Position numbers and translations under genes: made by a program. Below, in pieces: positions 1 to 12,900 of a DNA stretch of 64,000 nucleotides (its first letter is position 1; every line of letters begins with the position of its first letter). The DNA comes from Vanessa cardui (Eukaryota > Arthropoda > Insecta > Lepidoptera > Nymphalidae): positions 5,024,501 through 5,088,500 of the forward strand of contig NC_061124.1 in NCBI RefSeq assembly GCF_905220365.1, in the 5' to 3' direction. The notes under the pieces were generated by a model. That model did no database searches. It was given only the letters and a program-made list of their open reading frames with translations, and had not been told where the DNA came from.

Positions 1-191
1 AACATTGCTATTTGCTACACAGAAGCTTGCTAGTTATATCTTTAGTATCTTCTGCAAATACCAAATTTGATATGCGGTGTTTTACTTCAATAAAGTGTAA
101 AAGATCAATAAATGTCAAAATAGATTTAGCCTACTAAATAGTAGGCTTGTGATCGTATGTAGTTTATAACTAAAATATACTTTATTTTAAA

Positions 192-3100
192 ATGGCTAGC
201 GAGGATGTTATCGAATTGGGCTCATCGGACGATGAAAGCCAGCCTGCACCAAAGAAGGTCAGGATTTGATAATCTATATAGTACTTCATAATATTTATGT
301 TGCCATTTTCATTTGTAATTGATTGTTATCGTTTTAATTTTCAGAAAAAACCTATGCCTAATGCTATGGTTCATATACCGACAAAGCTTCCAGGAGTTAC
401 TATAAAACCGGCTAAATTCAATTTAGTTCCTGCACCAAGGATTTCAAGTAACCCCTCTAAACCTTTTAATGTCCCCAAGGGAATTTTATCAAAACCAATC
501 ATGATTGGCAAAAGTAATATTAGCTTTGATCGCAATATCAGTAAATATAAGCCCACTCCTGCAATACGTGTGCCTATTTTGAAAACGAATCCCAAAGCTG
601 TAAGACCTATTACATCAATTCCAAGCAGGAATTTCATTAATCCAATAAGCATTGCAAAAAATTTGAAAAAACCTGAGCTTGTAATAAAGAAATTGGCATC
701 AAATAAAAAACTCAAAACTCCTGCAGGAATACAAGGACCCAGACTATTGAATAATTTGCCACCAGGCATAACTATCAAACCATTAGCTCATGCTGGTGCA
801 TCTGGTTTTAATAAACCTCATAATGCTAGTGCACCTAAAAACTCAATTGGTGAAATATTAACTGTAGAAATAGATGATGAGGAGGCAATTCAGTCATCGA
901 TAGGTAGTCCACAGTGGTACCTGAGGCCTGAAGAACAATTAGATAATAATTTGTCTAAAGGACATGATGACCAAATAAATAGGCCTTATGATACTATTGA
1001 GCCATCATTGGAAGAACAAAATAATAAAGAACCAGATACTAAAAACTTTGTGGAAATAACCATAGAAGATAGCCCTGTTAAACCTTTGCAGTTAAGAGAA
1101 AGGAATCAGATAGGAAAAGAGCTTGCTATAACCATTGAAGACAGTCCAGTCAAACTGATTGAAACTAAGGATGTAGATAGTGACGGTGAATCAGGACCGG
1201 AAAGAGTGCCACAGAGTAAAAAGAAATTGGAATATCCAAGGAGAAAAGTTAACAGGGATACACGACAAGTGGTGGAAATTGAAATTGATCTCATGGAAAC
1301 GGGTCCATTTAAACATAACAATAATGAAGATATAAGTAATGAACAAACTGAATCAAATACTCGTGATCAAGATTGTTTGAAGCCGGATGATGAAAATGTA
1401 ATTTCTAATAAAGAAGCTTATGTCATTAACGATGATTCCAAAGATAATTCATCACAAAGTGGTGATGGTGAATTCCATCCAGTATACCAAAATTTTATAG
1501 AAATGTGTTTTGAGCTCGAAAATTCCGAAGATATGAAAAAAATTGTCGAGAAGAAAATTAAAGCATATTACAAACAATGTCCAAAGGAATATGTTGAGTC
1601 TGAAGAATTCACTGATATGGTGTCTAGTAAAATAGTTGCTATGAAAGCTGCACCAGGGAAAATGTATTTATTTATTAAAGATGTAGTTGATGAATTGAAT
1701 TTACAAAGGAAAATGAAAAAAAGTATAGGACCAAAGACAACAGACATTGTACAAGGTAATTTTGAGACTATCAAATTTTTTCGTAAATATTGTAATAAAG
1801 ATTTGGTATAGAAGTTCTCTTCCTCCCTTAGAGTAGTAAAACCTTATCTTAGATTAGTAAAACCGTGGAGCTGAGGAGAAGATGAAGAGTATTTAAAGCG
1901 GGATATAACATGTTTTTTATTTTTATTTGTCGGAGCTTGATTTTTCTACATTATCTACAAGTGTCTTGTTACAAGACTCACATTAGTGTAATTACTAACA
2001 ACACATTCTTATATATGTAATGTCAAAATATCAAAATCCACCAATTAAAAATAAAAAACATGTATTATATTTATTATAACCAAATGTTCGAACACTCGCT
2101 ATTTACACAGGCTAAAAAACTACTTAAGTATCTTAAATTTTCATTTGTGTTTTATTCAGATAAAGTTATTGATAGTGAGGAAAGTGAATATGACTCCAAG
2201 AGACAAAAGCAAATAAGAAAATTAGAGAAAACTATTAAGAAATTACACAGAGCTATACAAAAACTGGAAGAACAAGAAGTAGATTTTGAAGATGATGAAG
2301 ATTCAGTTTATCTATTGACTGAAAGGTAATTTATCTATTATTTCGCTTTTATTAGGTTTTAAGGAGAGGGTAAAGAAAAAATAAATAATCTGAGTTATTA
2401 TTGAATGATGAGTTACATATTAATTATGAATTTATATACAATAAATATTGTTTTATATTTAAGGTATAAAGAAAGAATGGTCCGTGTTCATGCAAAGTTT
2501 TGCCAATTAACAAATACGAAAATGCCATCGGAGCCTCGTATAAACTTAGAAGTTAGACCTGGGCGACCAGCGGGCCCTGTACGAAAACTTGAAAAGTGGG
2601 TAAATAAAAAAGTGCCCATAGGAACACCATTGCCATTTCCCGACTTCCATGATGTTATCCATTGTGTCCGAGAGGCTAATGAGGAAGATAATTTGGGTTG
2701 GAATGAAGTTGATATAATGGAAGAAGGTATGTATCGAGTAATTACATATGTAGTAATAATTTTGACACAGATATATAATTTATTTATTTAAACATTTGTC
2801 ATTGCTAAAATGCTTGATAGACAAAGTTGGGAGAATAATGGTCTCTTCTGTATGAAATAGTAGTTATACACAGGTGATTAATTTAAGACACTACTCTAAT
2901 GAATTTATGAACAGTAATGGTTACTTTATAAATATTTATAATATTGTTATAATCCAAACAGTTTACATATAATGGCATGGCAATAACTATCCGCTGGATT
3001 CTATAAAACCAGAATGAAATTAATAATATAAATTGCGAAAGTATAAAATGTTATTATATAGGTTTGGAAGTTTATTATAATATGTAAATGCAGGCGAATT

Positions 3101-4786
3101 ACTCCTTTAAAATTTCGTAAAACAGTAGAAAAAAAAATTGTATTACTTGACATTAATTAAAGTTTGGAATAAATTCATTACTTATTCGTGTAGCTCGCGA
3201 CTTATTCACGAGATGTGGAAAAAAACTCCAAAGGCGACGACAAGAAAATGAATGGAGACTGGCTATTTCAAGGATATCTCATGAGGTAGATCCAGCGGGA
3301 GAAAATGTTGAACTCCAAAAGAAATTAGAAGAAAACCAGTCTTTGGCCTCTAAAAAAGAGACAGAACTTTTGAACAAGTAATTTCAATTTTTTATACTTA
3401 ATTTTTTTTTATTAATAATTCCTAATCTAATTTGACTGATAATTTCTTTTTAGGTATGTAGATAGACAGAATCAATTAAAGCTTGTAGCTGAAGAAATCG
3501 GAGACAAAGAAGCAGAAGAATCTCCTGTAGAAAGTGAGGAAGAGGAACTTGTTGACGATAGCAATTCTTTAGTGAACACAGAGAAACGAAAAGAAAGGCT
3601 CAAGAGACTACTGCAGGAAAAAAATAGAAAGACAGAAGAAAAAGAAAATAATCCCACAAAAGAAGAAAACAGTAATATTAAAAGTAATGAAAATCTGGTG
3701 CAATCTAAACAAGCAGAGGGAGATACTAAATTACAAGAAAATAGTCTAAACAAACTAGACATTCAAGACATTGACGCTCAGGATACAGAAGCAAGTAATG
3801 TTATTGAAAATATTGATGAAAATACATCAACAAGTAAAGCAGAATACACAAAAGGTGAAAGTGATGAAAATGAATTTGAATCTGATATAGATGAACTACA
3901 CTTGTTACAGAAATTGCACTCTGGAAATGAAAGTGATGCATCAACTCTTGATTCTTCAGATTCTGACACTCCAATAGCTATTTCGGATACTTTAGAATCA
4001 GATAGTGATTCAGAAAACAAAAAGCATTTAAGTGATGTGATAAGTATTGAAAATTCTAGTTACTCTGAATCTGAAGTCACAGGTGATGGTTTTTCAAAAG
4101 AATATGAGGTAAAAGAATCGAATGTCGAAAACTTAGTGAGCTCTTCTTTCGAAGTTGAATACTTCTCAAGAAGCCCTGGGCGGAAAGGGAATGAAAACAT
4201 CATTGAAAATATACTTCTCGCTTCGTCTGATGACGATAGCTCAAATAAAGATACAAGTTATAATGAAACATGCATAAATTTAAAAGACGACGATATATCT
4301 TTCACAGAAACAACAGTTGTAAAAACAGGACTAACTATTAATAAAAATTTATACGAGACCAAATCTTCCACACAATCACCTGTAGTGAGAACAGGATTAA
4401 CTATCAATAAAAACTTGTTCGAGAACAATAATGCTTTAGAAAATCGAGAAAATGTAAATATCAATGAACAAGGAAACAAACAAGCTATCAGTCATATCGT
4501 GGATTCTATAATGGAAGTTGCTGATGATTCAGGCGATCAACAAATGGAGGAAGCGGAAAACAGGAGCATTTCAGATGATGTTAACTCAGTTGAAAGTCTT
4601 GATACCCAAATTGAACAAAACCAAGAGGAAATAAATTTACAAATGGAGAATTATAAAAATATAGAATCATATAATATAGAGTTAAGTGGTGAGAGTGTGA
4701 ATGACACACAGAATGATATCATTGAAGCAAACTACTCACCTGCCAATATTGAGACTGGTAATGATAACACTATGGAAACAGAATGA
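192..4786 (+). CDS. DAXX: DAXX-like histone H3.3-H4 chaperone
   Basis: Six exons by my reading: 192-257, 345-1755, 2160-2325, 2464-2726, 3194-3377, 3454-4786. Together they give 3423 nt, 1140 residues, with GT-AG introns and matching phases. Residues about 397-487 fit the DAXX helical bundle (core PGKMYLFIKDVVDELN). Residues about 537-705 fit the histone-binding domain: LLTERYKERMVRVHAKFCQL, then a FPDFHDV segment, GKKLQRRR and LEENQSLA, in the family's order. The family binds H3.3-H4 in the nucleus and works with ATRX-type remodellers. The N-terminus (VIELGSSDDE, residues 6-15) looks like a SUMO-interacting motif. Residues 23-190 are basic and proline-rich. The tail (706-1140) is Ser/Asp/Glu-rich with one tandem repeat. 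The start is the first ATG, immediately before the SIM-like motif. It is longer than human DAXX, mostly in the N-terminal arm and tail. DAXX identity is confident; exact ends less so. Confidence 0.9.
1467..1755 (+). other. DAXX helical bundle-coding segment
   Basis: This end of exon 2 encodes about 96 residues predicted to be helical. The core PGKMYLFIKDVVDELN aligns with the PGK-x-hydrophobic-I-x-E helix of human DAXX, the protein-interaction bundle. The exon leaves phase 1 and joins 2160 to make an Asp codon. Confidence 0.75.
2160..3500 (+). other. DAXX histone-binding domain exons
   Basis: Exons 3-6 (start) encode a Lys-rich coiled-coil lead-in, an acidic DFEDDED stretch, then the chaperone core. 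Landmarks shared with the family are the ERYKERM helix, FPDFHDV, DLFTRCGKKLQRRR and VDPA followed by LEENQSLA. The domain is split by three short introns (2326-2463, 2727-3193, 3378-3453). Confidence 0.8.
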
Positions 4787-4803
4787 AAGCTATATATTTA
4801 TCA

Positions 4804-4885
4804 AATAAACAAAACTTAAACAAATAAGTAATTTAACTGACATTATTGCTTGTGTTCGGTTCTTTAATTTTATGCTGTAAATAAA
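4804..4885 (+). promoter_or_regulatory. Polyadenylation signals of the DAXX-like gene
   Basis: Two AATAAA hexamers lie 18 and 94 bases after the stop codon (4804-4809, 4880-4885). Either could end the transcript; the true cleavage site needs RNA data. Confidence 0.5.
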
Positions 4886-6869
4886 TATTTATGTTATAAA
4901 TGTAACCTAGACCTTAATAATATACGGATGGATGAAAAGGCTGTATGTCGAAATAAAATAGGTGTTTTATTATAAAGAATCTTCATATTTTAAGACTTAT
5001 ATACAGAAAACTTAACTGTAATAACTTTCGGGTACACTGATTATACTAAGCTGAGCTTAGGTTTACACAACGTATCTATCTATATTATATATATATCACT
5101 ACATAGTATAAAACATAACTGTCTGTCCCTGTATACTTAGATCTTTAAAACTACGCAATTACTATTGATGCGGTTTTTTAAAATAGATAGACTGTTTCAA
5201 GAGGAAGGTTTAAATATATAAAACACGCAAAATATAGTAAAGAAATCCTGATAATTTTAGAGGTTTCTAATGTGATGTATATATATGTATGTTCCAATTG
5301 AAGTAAGGATAAACGTACCTTAAATTAATTTTTTTCATCCTATTTGCTGAAAACTTAACTATATCATGCCATTCTAAGATTTTATGATTGATATATCTTA
5401 ATTTATTTTAATTAATACTACTACTACTACTACTATGTCCATTACTTCCAAAATGTCGATTGTACTTTTTTCGGCGTTCAAAACGCGACTTTTTCGCCAT
5501 TACGAATATAATTAACAGATTCAAACACTCGACCAATGATATCGCTGCAATTTGCTGGGAAATATTGTTTATGTGGCTTTTCTCCCCTTAGGGAGTCTTA
5601 TAGTATAAATAAATATGGCCCATTACATCATGTAATTTAAATGAATATTTTCGAAGATATTAGAGATTTAAAATGCAGGGACATAGCGGTTAGTGTTGTC
5701 TAATGATAAACAAGCTGTGGAGGTTGTACATAAAGACATTCTGTAGTATACTTAGTGTCAGTATCGCACCCGTGCAAGGCCGGGGCGGGTCATTATTTTC
5801 TTAAGAAACTAGTTAGTAAGGTCTAATTTCGATAAATATGTTGTACGTCTAAATAGTCAAAAAATATATTTTATGTTGAATCTGGAATTAATTAAGATTT
5901 TATTATATTTAAAATTGAGTGATTATACAGCCTATAATATCTTGATTTCCCGAAGTAAAATATTTCTAATGTGTGTGTTTTTTTTGTATCAAATATTGCA
6001 CAATTATAATCATTAGTTCTCATAAGTAAATATAGACGATTTGATTGTACCCAAATATATTAGAATAAATTAATTATAAAATAATTAAAAAGGGTAAAAA
6101 TTGTATTATCATTTTATTCACTCTGTGTCAACACGAAATAAACATAGTCTAATCTTGGTGTAATATCAATGTCTGTTTAGATTAACCTGAATAAATGTTT
6201 TAGATTTAATAATAACCGAATGGACTGATCAATTGACAATTCGAACAGGGATTCCTTATATATTAAATTGTTTCGCTCGAAGCGACTCTTGACCATTTTT
6301 AAAATATATAAAGCACTTATGATAAAAAGTGTTTAACATTGTTATAAGCGCTGCGTTTTGGGACATTTTAAATTTCTCTTGTGTTGTGAATCTGTATGGT
6401 AAATTATTACTATTTACACATCAGTGACTTCGTTTCGCGTTTGAAAGGGGGAAGAGGGTAAGTGAGTTTGGTCCGAGATAAGTGCAGGTGCTAGATGAAC
6501 TAGGTATTTTTACATATACGTGGCGCCGCGTATTGCAATATTTCACGAGAATCTGATGAATAGATAAATCGTAAAAGCTTAAGCAAAAAACTAACGATCT
6601 CGCATTTATAATATTAGAAAGGATGGTCCCTAATGGATTGATTAAAGAAGGTCCAATGTTTAATGGCGCCTAAAGAGGCAAAGCTCAGTTAGTTTTAAAA
6701 GTGTGCGGCTAAAGTCGTCTAGTTTTGGTGAATGTATGACGAAGCGAAGATATTTTGGTCTTTCTTACACTTTTCTGCGAGTATTTAAGAAAAAGCTTGA
6801 TTGCTCAGTCCAGTCCGAATCTATAGATTTCGACTACAATTATTGATGTATATAAATAAAAAACAATAT
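4886..6869. other. Intergenic space between two converging genes
   Basis: AT-rich, with no open frame resembling a protein. It holds a Helitron-like copy (about 5085-5797) and a short ACT trinucleotide run at about 5417-5435. In the remainder I see nothing. Confidence 0.6.
5085..5797 (+). mobile_element. Helitron-like non-autonomous repeat
   Basis: The segment begins near a TATATA run followed by CTGTCTGTCCCTGTATACTT and a TTTAAAACTACGCAA block. It ends near CACCCGTGCAAGGCCGGGGC. The same blocks, in the same order and reversed, recur at 31818-32092. A GC-rich foldable 3' end on an AT-rich body is typical of lepidopteran Helitrons. The ends are approximate, and the closing CTAG is not clean here. 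Confidence 0.5.
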
Positions 6870-6887
6870 TTTTTAGTCGTCACAACA

Positions 6888-6893
6888 TTTATT
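6888..6893 (-). promoter_or_regulatory. Polyadenylation signal of the collagen gene
   Basis: AATAAA on the minus strand, 50 bases beyond the collagen stop codon. Confidence 0.5.
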
Positions 6894-6942
6894 TACAATA
6901 TTTACAATGATCAAAGCTTAAGTACATAATGTATACATTCCC

Positions 6943-9900
6943 CTAGTTGAAACATATTGGTCCAGCTGTAAACGAGAACTCGTGTTCGGCGTCCACAAAC
7001 GACAGCGGCTGGAAATCACTAATCGGCAATCTATCGCTGCGAGATGTCTTTACTTCAAGAACTATTTCACCTGTTCCATCCTGTAAGATATTTTTAAAAA
7101 ATACAATAAAGAATTTGAAAAATTACGTTTTGTGACTTATTTATTACCAAACGATTATTAAAATGGCGTTAATGATACAATAAAAGATTGGATACCTATT
7201 TATTTCTTTTATACATTAATTTTTGAAACATCAAAATGAAGATCTTTAAACGAAATAGGTATGGGAGCGTTCAAGTATTACGTAACTCAATTTTTGAAGA
7301 TTTTTGACCCCCTCCTCCCCTTGTAACGCAATGTAACGTTTTTCTGTACTCTCTAAACGTTACGTAACACTCAAGTGACCATTATTACCCTAGTCGCAAA
7401 AAAGTATGTTATCCCGTGAAACATAAACAAAAAAGTTTGCCAACTTGCGAGAACAAATTAAAAATGACGACCAGAATAATACAATCAAGGGATTCCCCGT
7501 AAAATGTAAATGAAAAGGGTTGCCAATTTTGGAGTTTTTATTCCCTAATTTTTTATTTAAAAAAAAACACGTAACGTGTTGTAAGAAAGACCCCCTCCGC
7601 CCCTGTAACGCATCGTAACGTTTTAAGAGACACCCCCTCCCCGTAAATTGCGTTACGTATTAATTGAACGCTCCCTATTGAGATTTTTTATTGATTGATT
7701 TTTTACAAGGAAATTATTTAAAATGCGATTTTTTTAAATGACACAGATGACAAATACAAACCTTGCAATCGTCCTTTATAATCTTTGGTTCTTTGAATTC
7801 AACGTTGTTTTGTCCAAATAGTTTAAGTTCATTTACTCTCGTCAAATCTACTGGTATGTCTGACCTGCGATAAAAAAAATTAATTAGTTAAGTCAGTAGT
7901 AAACGCTCATTATGATTATAATTATTATCGTAATATATTCGTGCCTTTGTGGAGCTTGGGTGTTCACACAGTTGTAGGTGAAGTTTTGTCTGGCACCATT
8001 CGAAAGCAGTCGAAGAAAACGAAGTTGTATTGACCCAGAACCTTCACCATCATATGTGATCTGCAACATAAAAAATAGTTACATTATAATTTTTTAATTC
8101 GTTTACAAAACGCGAAATTCTAATCAGTGGCGTAGCTAGGTGAGGAAGGGCCCCGGTGCGGTGCATAGAAAAAGACTCGGGCCCTCTTCCCCACTTTCCC
8201 ATCCCTCTTCAACTAATAATTACCCTTTTAAATTATAGATACCAAATAATTTTTTTTTGCGCTGCGTCGTGATTTTCTATCTTGAAAAGCTTAAGGTTTA
8301 GTTTAAAGGGCCCCCCGAACTTGGGGCCCTGGTGCACTGCACCACCTAGCCCTACGATAGCTACGCCACTGAATTTCTAATACATGTGTATACCATCAAA
8401 ACGGCATTTGAACAACGTGGTAGAATATGTTTCAAACCTCCTCAAAGGGCGAGGAGGCCTTAGCTCAGCCGTGAGAAATTTGACAGACTGTTGTTTTTCT
8501 TGTTTTAAAACGTGATAATAAAATAATAATACGTGATGTTTCAGATTCTTCATAAACGGAAAATATACAATGCTTACCCTAAATCCATTTTCTATTTGTG
8601 AGAATTTATGTGCGGTTGCATCAGAATATAACGAAGGACTCATATGGTCAGGGAACAGACAGGTGTTGTGTTCCTTGCAGTACACACGAATGGGACGACC
8701 ACTGCCCCCTCGTGCATCAACCCAGTAGAAACCTGAAAAAACATTTGGTAGATTTTATACATATCGAGAAAGGTATATATACTTAGGTTATATAATTCAA
8801 GTAAATAAAATAAAGGCTTATTCTTTGGCATATGACCTAGTAATTTGAAATCGATTATCCAATTTAGTACTTGAAACACATGAGCATTTAATATAGATCA
8901 ATATGGCCTTCTACGGCATTTTATTTAATAGAATATTTTCGCTAATTCTACTTACATTATAAATCAGTCTATGAACAATAGAACAAAGAGTGCGTACCGT
9001 CAGTTAAATTGACATGTGAAGTCCGTAGGTCCTTGCAAGATAGCGCAGGATTGGATCTCGTACCCCAGGGTTTTTTTGCCGTTTCCACAGCTGTTCGTGC
9101 AGCGATAACTCCTGACATGATTTCATGCGCCCATTCAACTTCTTCGACTGCAAAACAATATATAGGTTTAACAATATTACATGTTAAAATTATTAAAATC
9201 AAATTATAAACAAACATCACACATTAATAGAAATTAGCAGGTGTGTGAAGTATATCGGAAGTATATCTGCTGCAATAATAGATGTCTATTATTGGTTAAG
9301 TAGGTGTATCAGCTAAAATTCTGTATTATTTGTAACTTAAACAATTATTTAACTATTCACATAAATAGACTGACCGTCATCGAAAATGTCTTCTGTAGCT
9401 GTCTCCGTAGATTCCTCATCTATACTTCGCCGCTTTCTACTCGACATAAATAGCCCCGCGGGTAATTGTGGCGCTATCGCTGGAGGACCTGGAGGACCAG
9501 GGGCTCCTGGCGGTCCGGGTAGACCTGGCCGACCCTCAGGTCCCGGTGAACCTTTAGGACCGAGGGGGCCTTCTGGTCCAACTGGTCCAATTGGACCAAT
9601 ATCACCTTTAGCACCCGCAGGTCCGATAGGACCCTGGAATTACATTTATAGTGATAAAAATAAATTACATCTTATGAACATAAAAACATATTATGTTTTG
9701 TTAATTTAATTATTTCACATTGCACACCACCTTTGTTTCCATTAACTATGTTTCTAGGTTTTCAATTGTTAATGAAATTCTAGAATAAGTGTTATACTAA
9801 ATACGTTAATTGTTACCATGTCGCCTTTTGTTCCCGCAGGGCCAGTAAGACCCTGTGGTCCCTGCTTTCCTATTTCTCCCTGGTCTCCTTTTATACCCAT

Positions 9901-12900
9901 TGGCCCAGTCTCTCCAATATGGCCTTTTGGCCCTCTGTTTCCTTTATCGCCCTTTATTCCTTGTAAGCCTGGTGGTCCAGAAGTACCTGGTGCGCCAGAT
10001 GGACCCATAAGGCCAGGTGGTCCTACATCTCCCTACAATAATTTTTAATGTATAGATTTATTCAAAAACTAATTGACAAAGTGCATGCTATTTAATAACA
10101 TTTGTTTTTAAGTGTCTTCGTCAAACAGAATTAAATACTCGATTACAGTATTTGCACAAATTTTCTCCCAAAATGGTTATAAAAAAATAAACTTTCTATT
10201 TTTCGTGAGTATAATTTGGGAATGAAGTAATGTGATTTTAACATTAGGAATAGCCTTACTGGTGGGCCCGGAAGTCCTCTTAAACCTCGTTGACCTTCCG
10301 GTCCAGTCAATCCAATTGCACCAGCAGGGCCTATATCACCAGGAGAACCCTTAGGACCAGTGTCTCCCTTTTCACCTGGTAAACCAGGGCTCCCTTGAGC
10401 GCCTGCTGGTCCTTCTGTGCCCTGTAAATATAGAAGATTCTTATTAGTAGTGTAGCAATGGAAACATCTAATGACGCAAAATGAAAAATACCGAAATAAT
10501 TAAATTTTTAAAAATTATTATTATATATATACATATGTATGCTGATGAATAGACCTCGGTGTCTGTTGTGCCCATGCTTTATTGATTACGATAACGTGAC
10601 TTATGTACGATTGACTTTATAATAAAAACAAAGAATTGACGTTCTCCGGTGTCGAGTAGTGTGTACAACGGTTTTCAAGCGTACGCTACTCCGAGGTCCC
10701 GGATTCGATTCCCGGCTGAGTCGAAGAAGAAAATGTTTATTAATTTTCTATATTGTCTGGGTATTTGTGGTACCGTCCATGACATAAGTGCTGTAGCTAC
10801 ATACATTGGGATCAGAACAATTTATGATGTTGTCCAAAAGTAAAAAAAAAAGAAATTACAATTTAATTTAATTTTAAAAACACGTACGAGCATTATTTAG
10901 TAAAATAATATTTTAAAAGGGTATTACTTACGGGGCTACCGGGCACTCCAGTTTCTCCAGGTTTTCCTATTGGTCCCGTGGGTCCAGGTGGGCCAGGTGG
11001 GCCTGTACTTCCCTCTGGCCCGTCTGAACCTGGTTCACCCTTTATTCCTTGTGGCCCTGGTTCACCACGATCTCCGGGAAAACCAGATGGGCCTGGGTCT
11101 CCTTTAGATCCCTCTGGCCCAGGAAGTCCCTTTGAACCTGTTTCTCCTTGGAGTCCTGGTGGACCATCTTCCCCCTTTGGTCCGACAGGTCCTCTGGGCC
11201 CCTGTTGTTAGTAACAATGCAAAATATATTAAGATATATTTTTATATGTTTAAGACCAACGATAACTATTTCAATAATTTATTTCACATAACGTTTTTAA
11301 TATTAGCTTAGTCAAATAAGTCATTACTCATAAAGTAATAAACCAAGACATTTTACAGTACAGTAGTTCTAGCGAGATTACGAGTATAAGAATAAGCTTT
11401 AAACGAATGGCCATATCATATCATAGTGCTTAAAAGTAAAATACTTTTTACTCTTATAACTATTTCTAACCAACTTACAATTTTTCCCTCTGGTCCTTGA
11501 GGCCCCTGTGGTCCAGTAGCACCTGGACTTCCTACTTCTCCCTGTTCTCCTTCAGGTCCTCTAAGGCCTTGTTCCCCCTGATTTCCCTTTGCTCCTCGAC
11601 GCCCAGGAGGCCCAGTAAGACCAGCAGGCCCAGGTGGACCTATTTAAATAAAATTTTCGCTTTTAAGAAAATAAAATATAAACATTTTTTATAAAAATAA
11701 TGATATTATGTCCCCAACGAAAATAATGTGGTTGTTGCTTTTGTTAATCCTACTTGAAAAATTAAATGTATTTTCTTACTTATTATTGTTTGTTAAAGTA
11801 ATTCTAAATTTAAGGATCTGAATATAACATCCATTATATAATATCATAACATCCTGCATTTTATGTACCTATAGGTCCATTATCTCCTCTATCTCCTTTT
11901 ACTCCTTGATCGCCTTTAGAACCTTCTGGTCCAGTTTTTCCAGCTGGCCCAGGTGGTCCTCGAGCACCATCAGTCCCAGGTGTTCCAGGTGGTCCGGGAT
12001 CACCCTGGGGACCCTTATCTCCTGGTAGCCCTACAGGGCCAGGCTCCCCTCTTAAACCTTGTATTCCTGGCGAGCCAATGGGACCCTAGACGTATAATAT
12101 TCAAACAATTATAAAATTACTAAATATAAGTAGTTATGATATTTTTATTAACTTTTCCAATACATAAGTACGTATGTACTTAGTCTGCCTGAGTGCGGAT
12201 TATTAATTACGTTAATTACTGGAATATTTAATAAAAATAAAAGTATACAATTAACTCATTCATGATATTATTCAAATATTCTTACGTATATATTGGTATC
12301 GTAGTCATTGTGAAAACATTGCTTAACTAAATCGATAGTTACTTTCATACAATTTCATAATGGAGTTTGCACAAGCCTTCTACGTATCAAAGGGGATGCA
12401 GTGACAGAAACACAAAAAGTTTTACAGAAACGAACCTATTCGAATAAAGTTTTATCGCTTTGAACTTGTCACTCTATTGAACAGAATACTGTGCTATGTA
12501 TCGGAGTATCGGCACTATTACTACACGCAAATTATATATGACTTCATCGTACACACATATGTAGATAACATACATTTAAGTTTCGTTGTAATTAAATCGT
12601 TACTAAAAAATTGATTATATATGTGTATATACATATATATCTGATTCTATGATATAATTTTTTTGTAATATATTATAATTAATTTAGAATGCCTTAGATA
12701 AAAAGGTTACGAATATTTATGTTAACATACTGGTTCTCCCATTGCACCCTTGAAGCCCTTTTCTCCTGGAGGTCCTGCATCTCCTTTGTCACCATCCTCT
12801 CCTGGGGGCCCTACGGGCCCTGGTGTGCCCGTTAACCCTCTTGGTCCAGGTAGACCGTCGCGACCGACAGTACCTTATAAGGTAATCATTGTTTAGGATT

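Larger units (their letters stand above)
6943..9480 (-). other. Collagen C-propeptide (COLFI, NC1) with basic cleavage site
   Basis: After the helix comes a linker with RKRRSIDEE, a proprotein-convertase-type site, then the trimerisation domain: NPALSCKDL, GFYWVDARGG, RVYCKEHNTC, ITYDGEG, NFTYNCVN, DDCKDGTG, LPISDFQPL and a GPICFN end. The family propeptide selects and trimerises chains in the ER and is then removed. Only six cysteines are present; those equivalent to C2 and C3 of vertebrate chains are missing. Confidence 0.85.

Noticed and set aside
297..344. Start codon at 297 for the DAXX-like protein
   Set aside because: This is intron sequence ahead of the acceptor at 344. The upstream exon 192-257 joins in phase and carries a SIM-like motif.
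371..778. Hydrophobic open frame on the minus strand
   Set aside because: It is the complement of the Lys/Pro/Ile-rich first part of DAXX exon 2, with no independent support.
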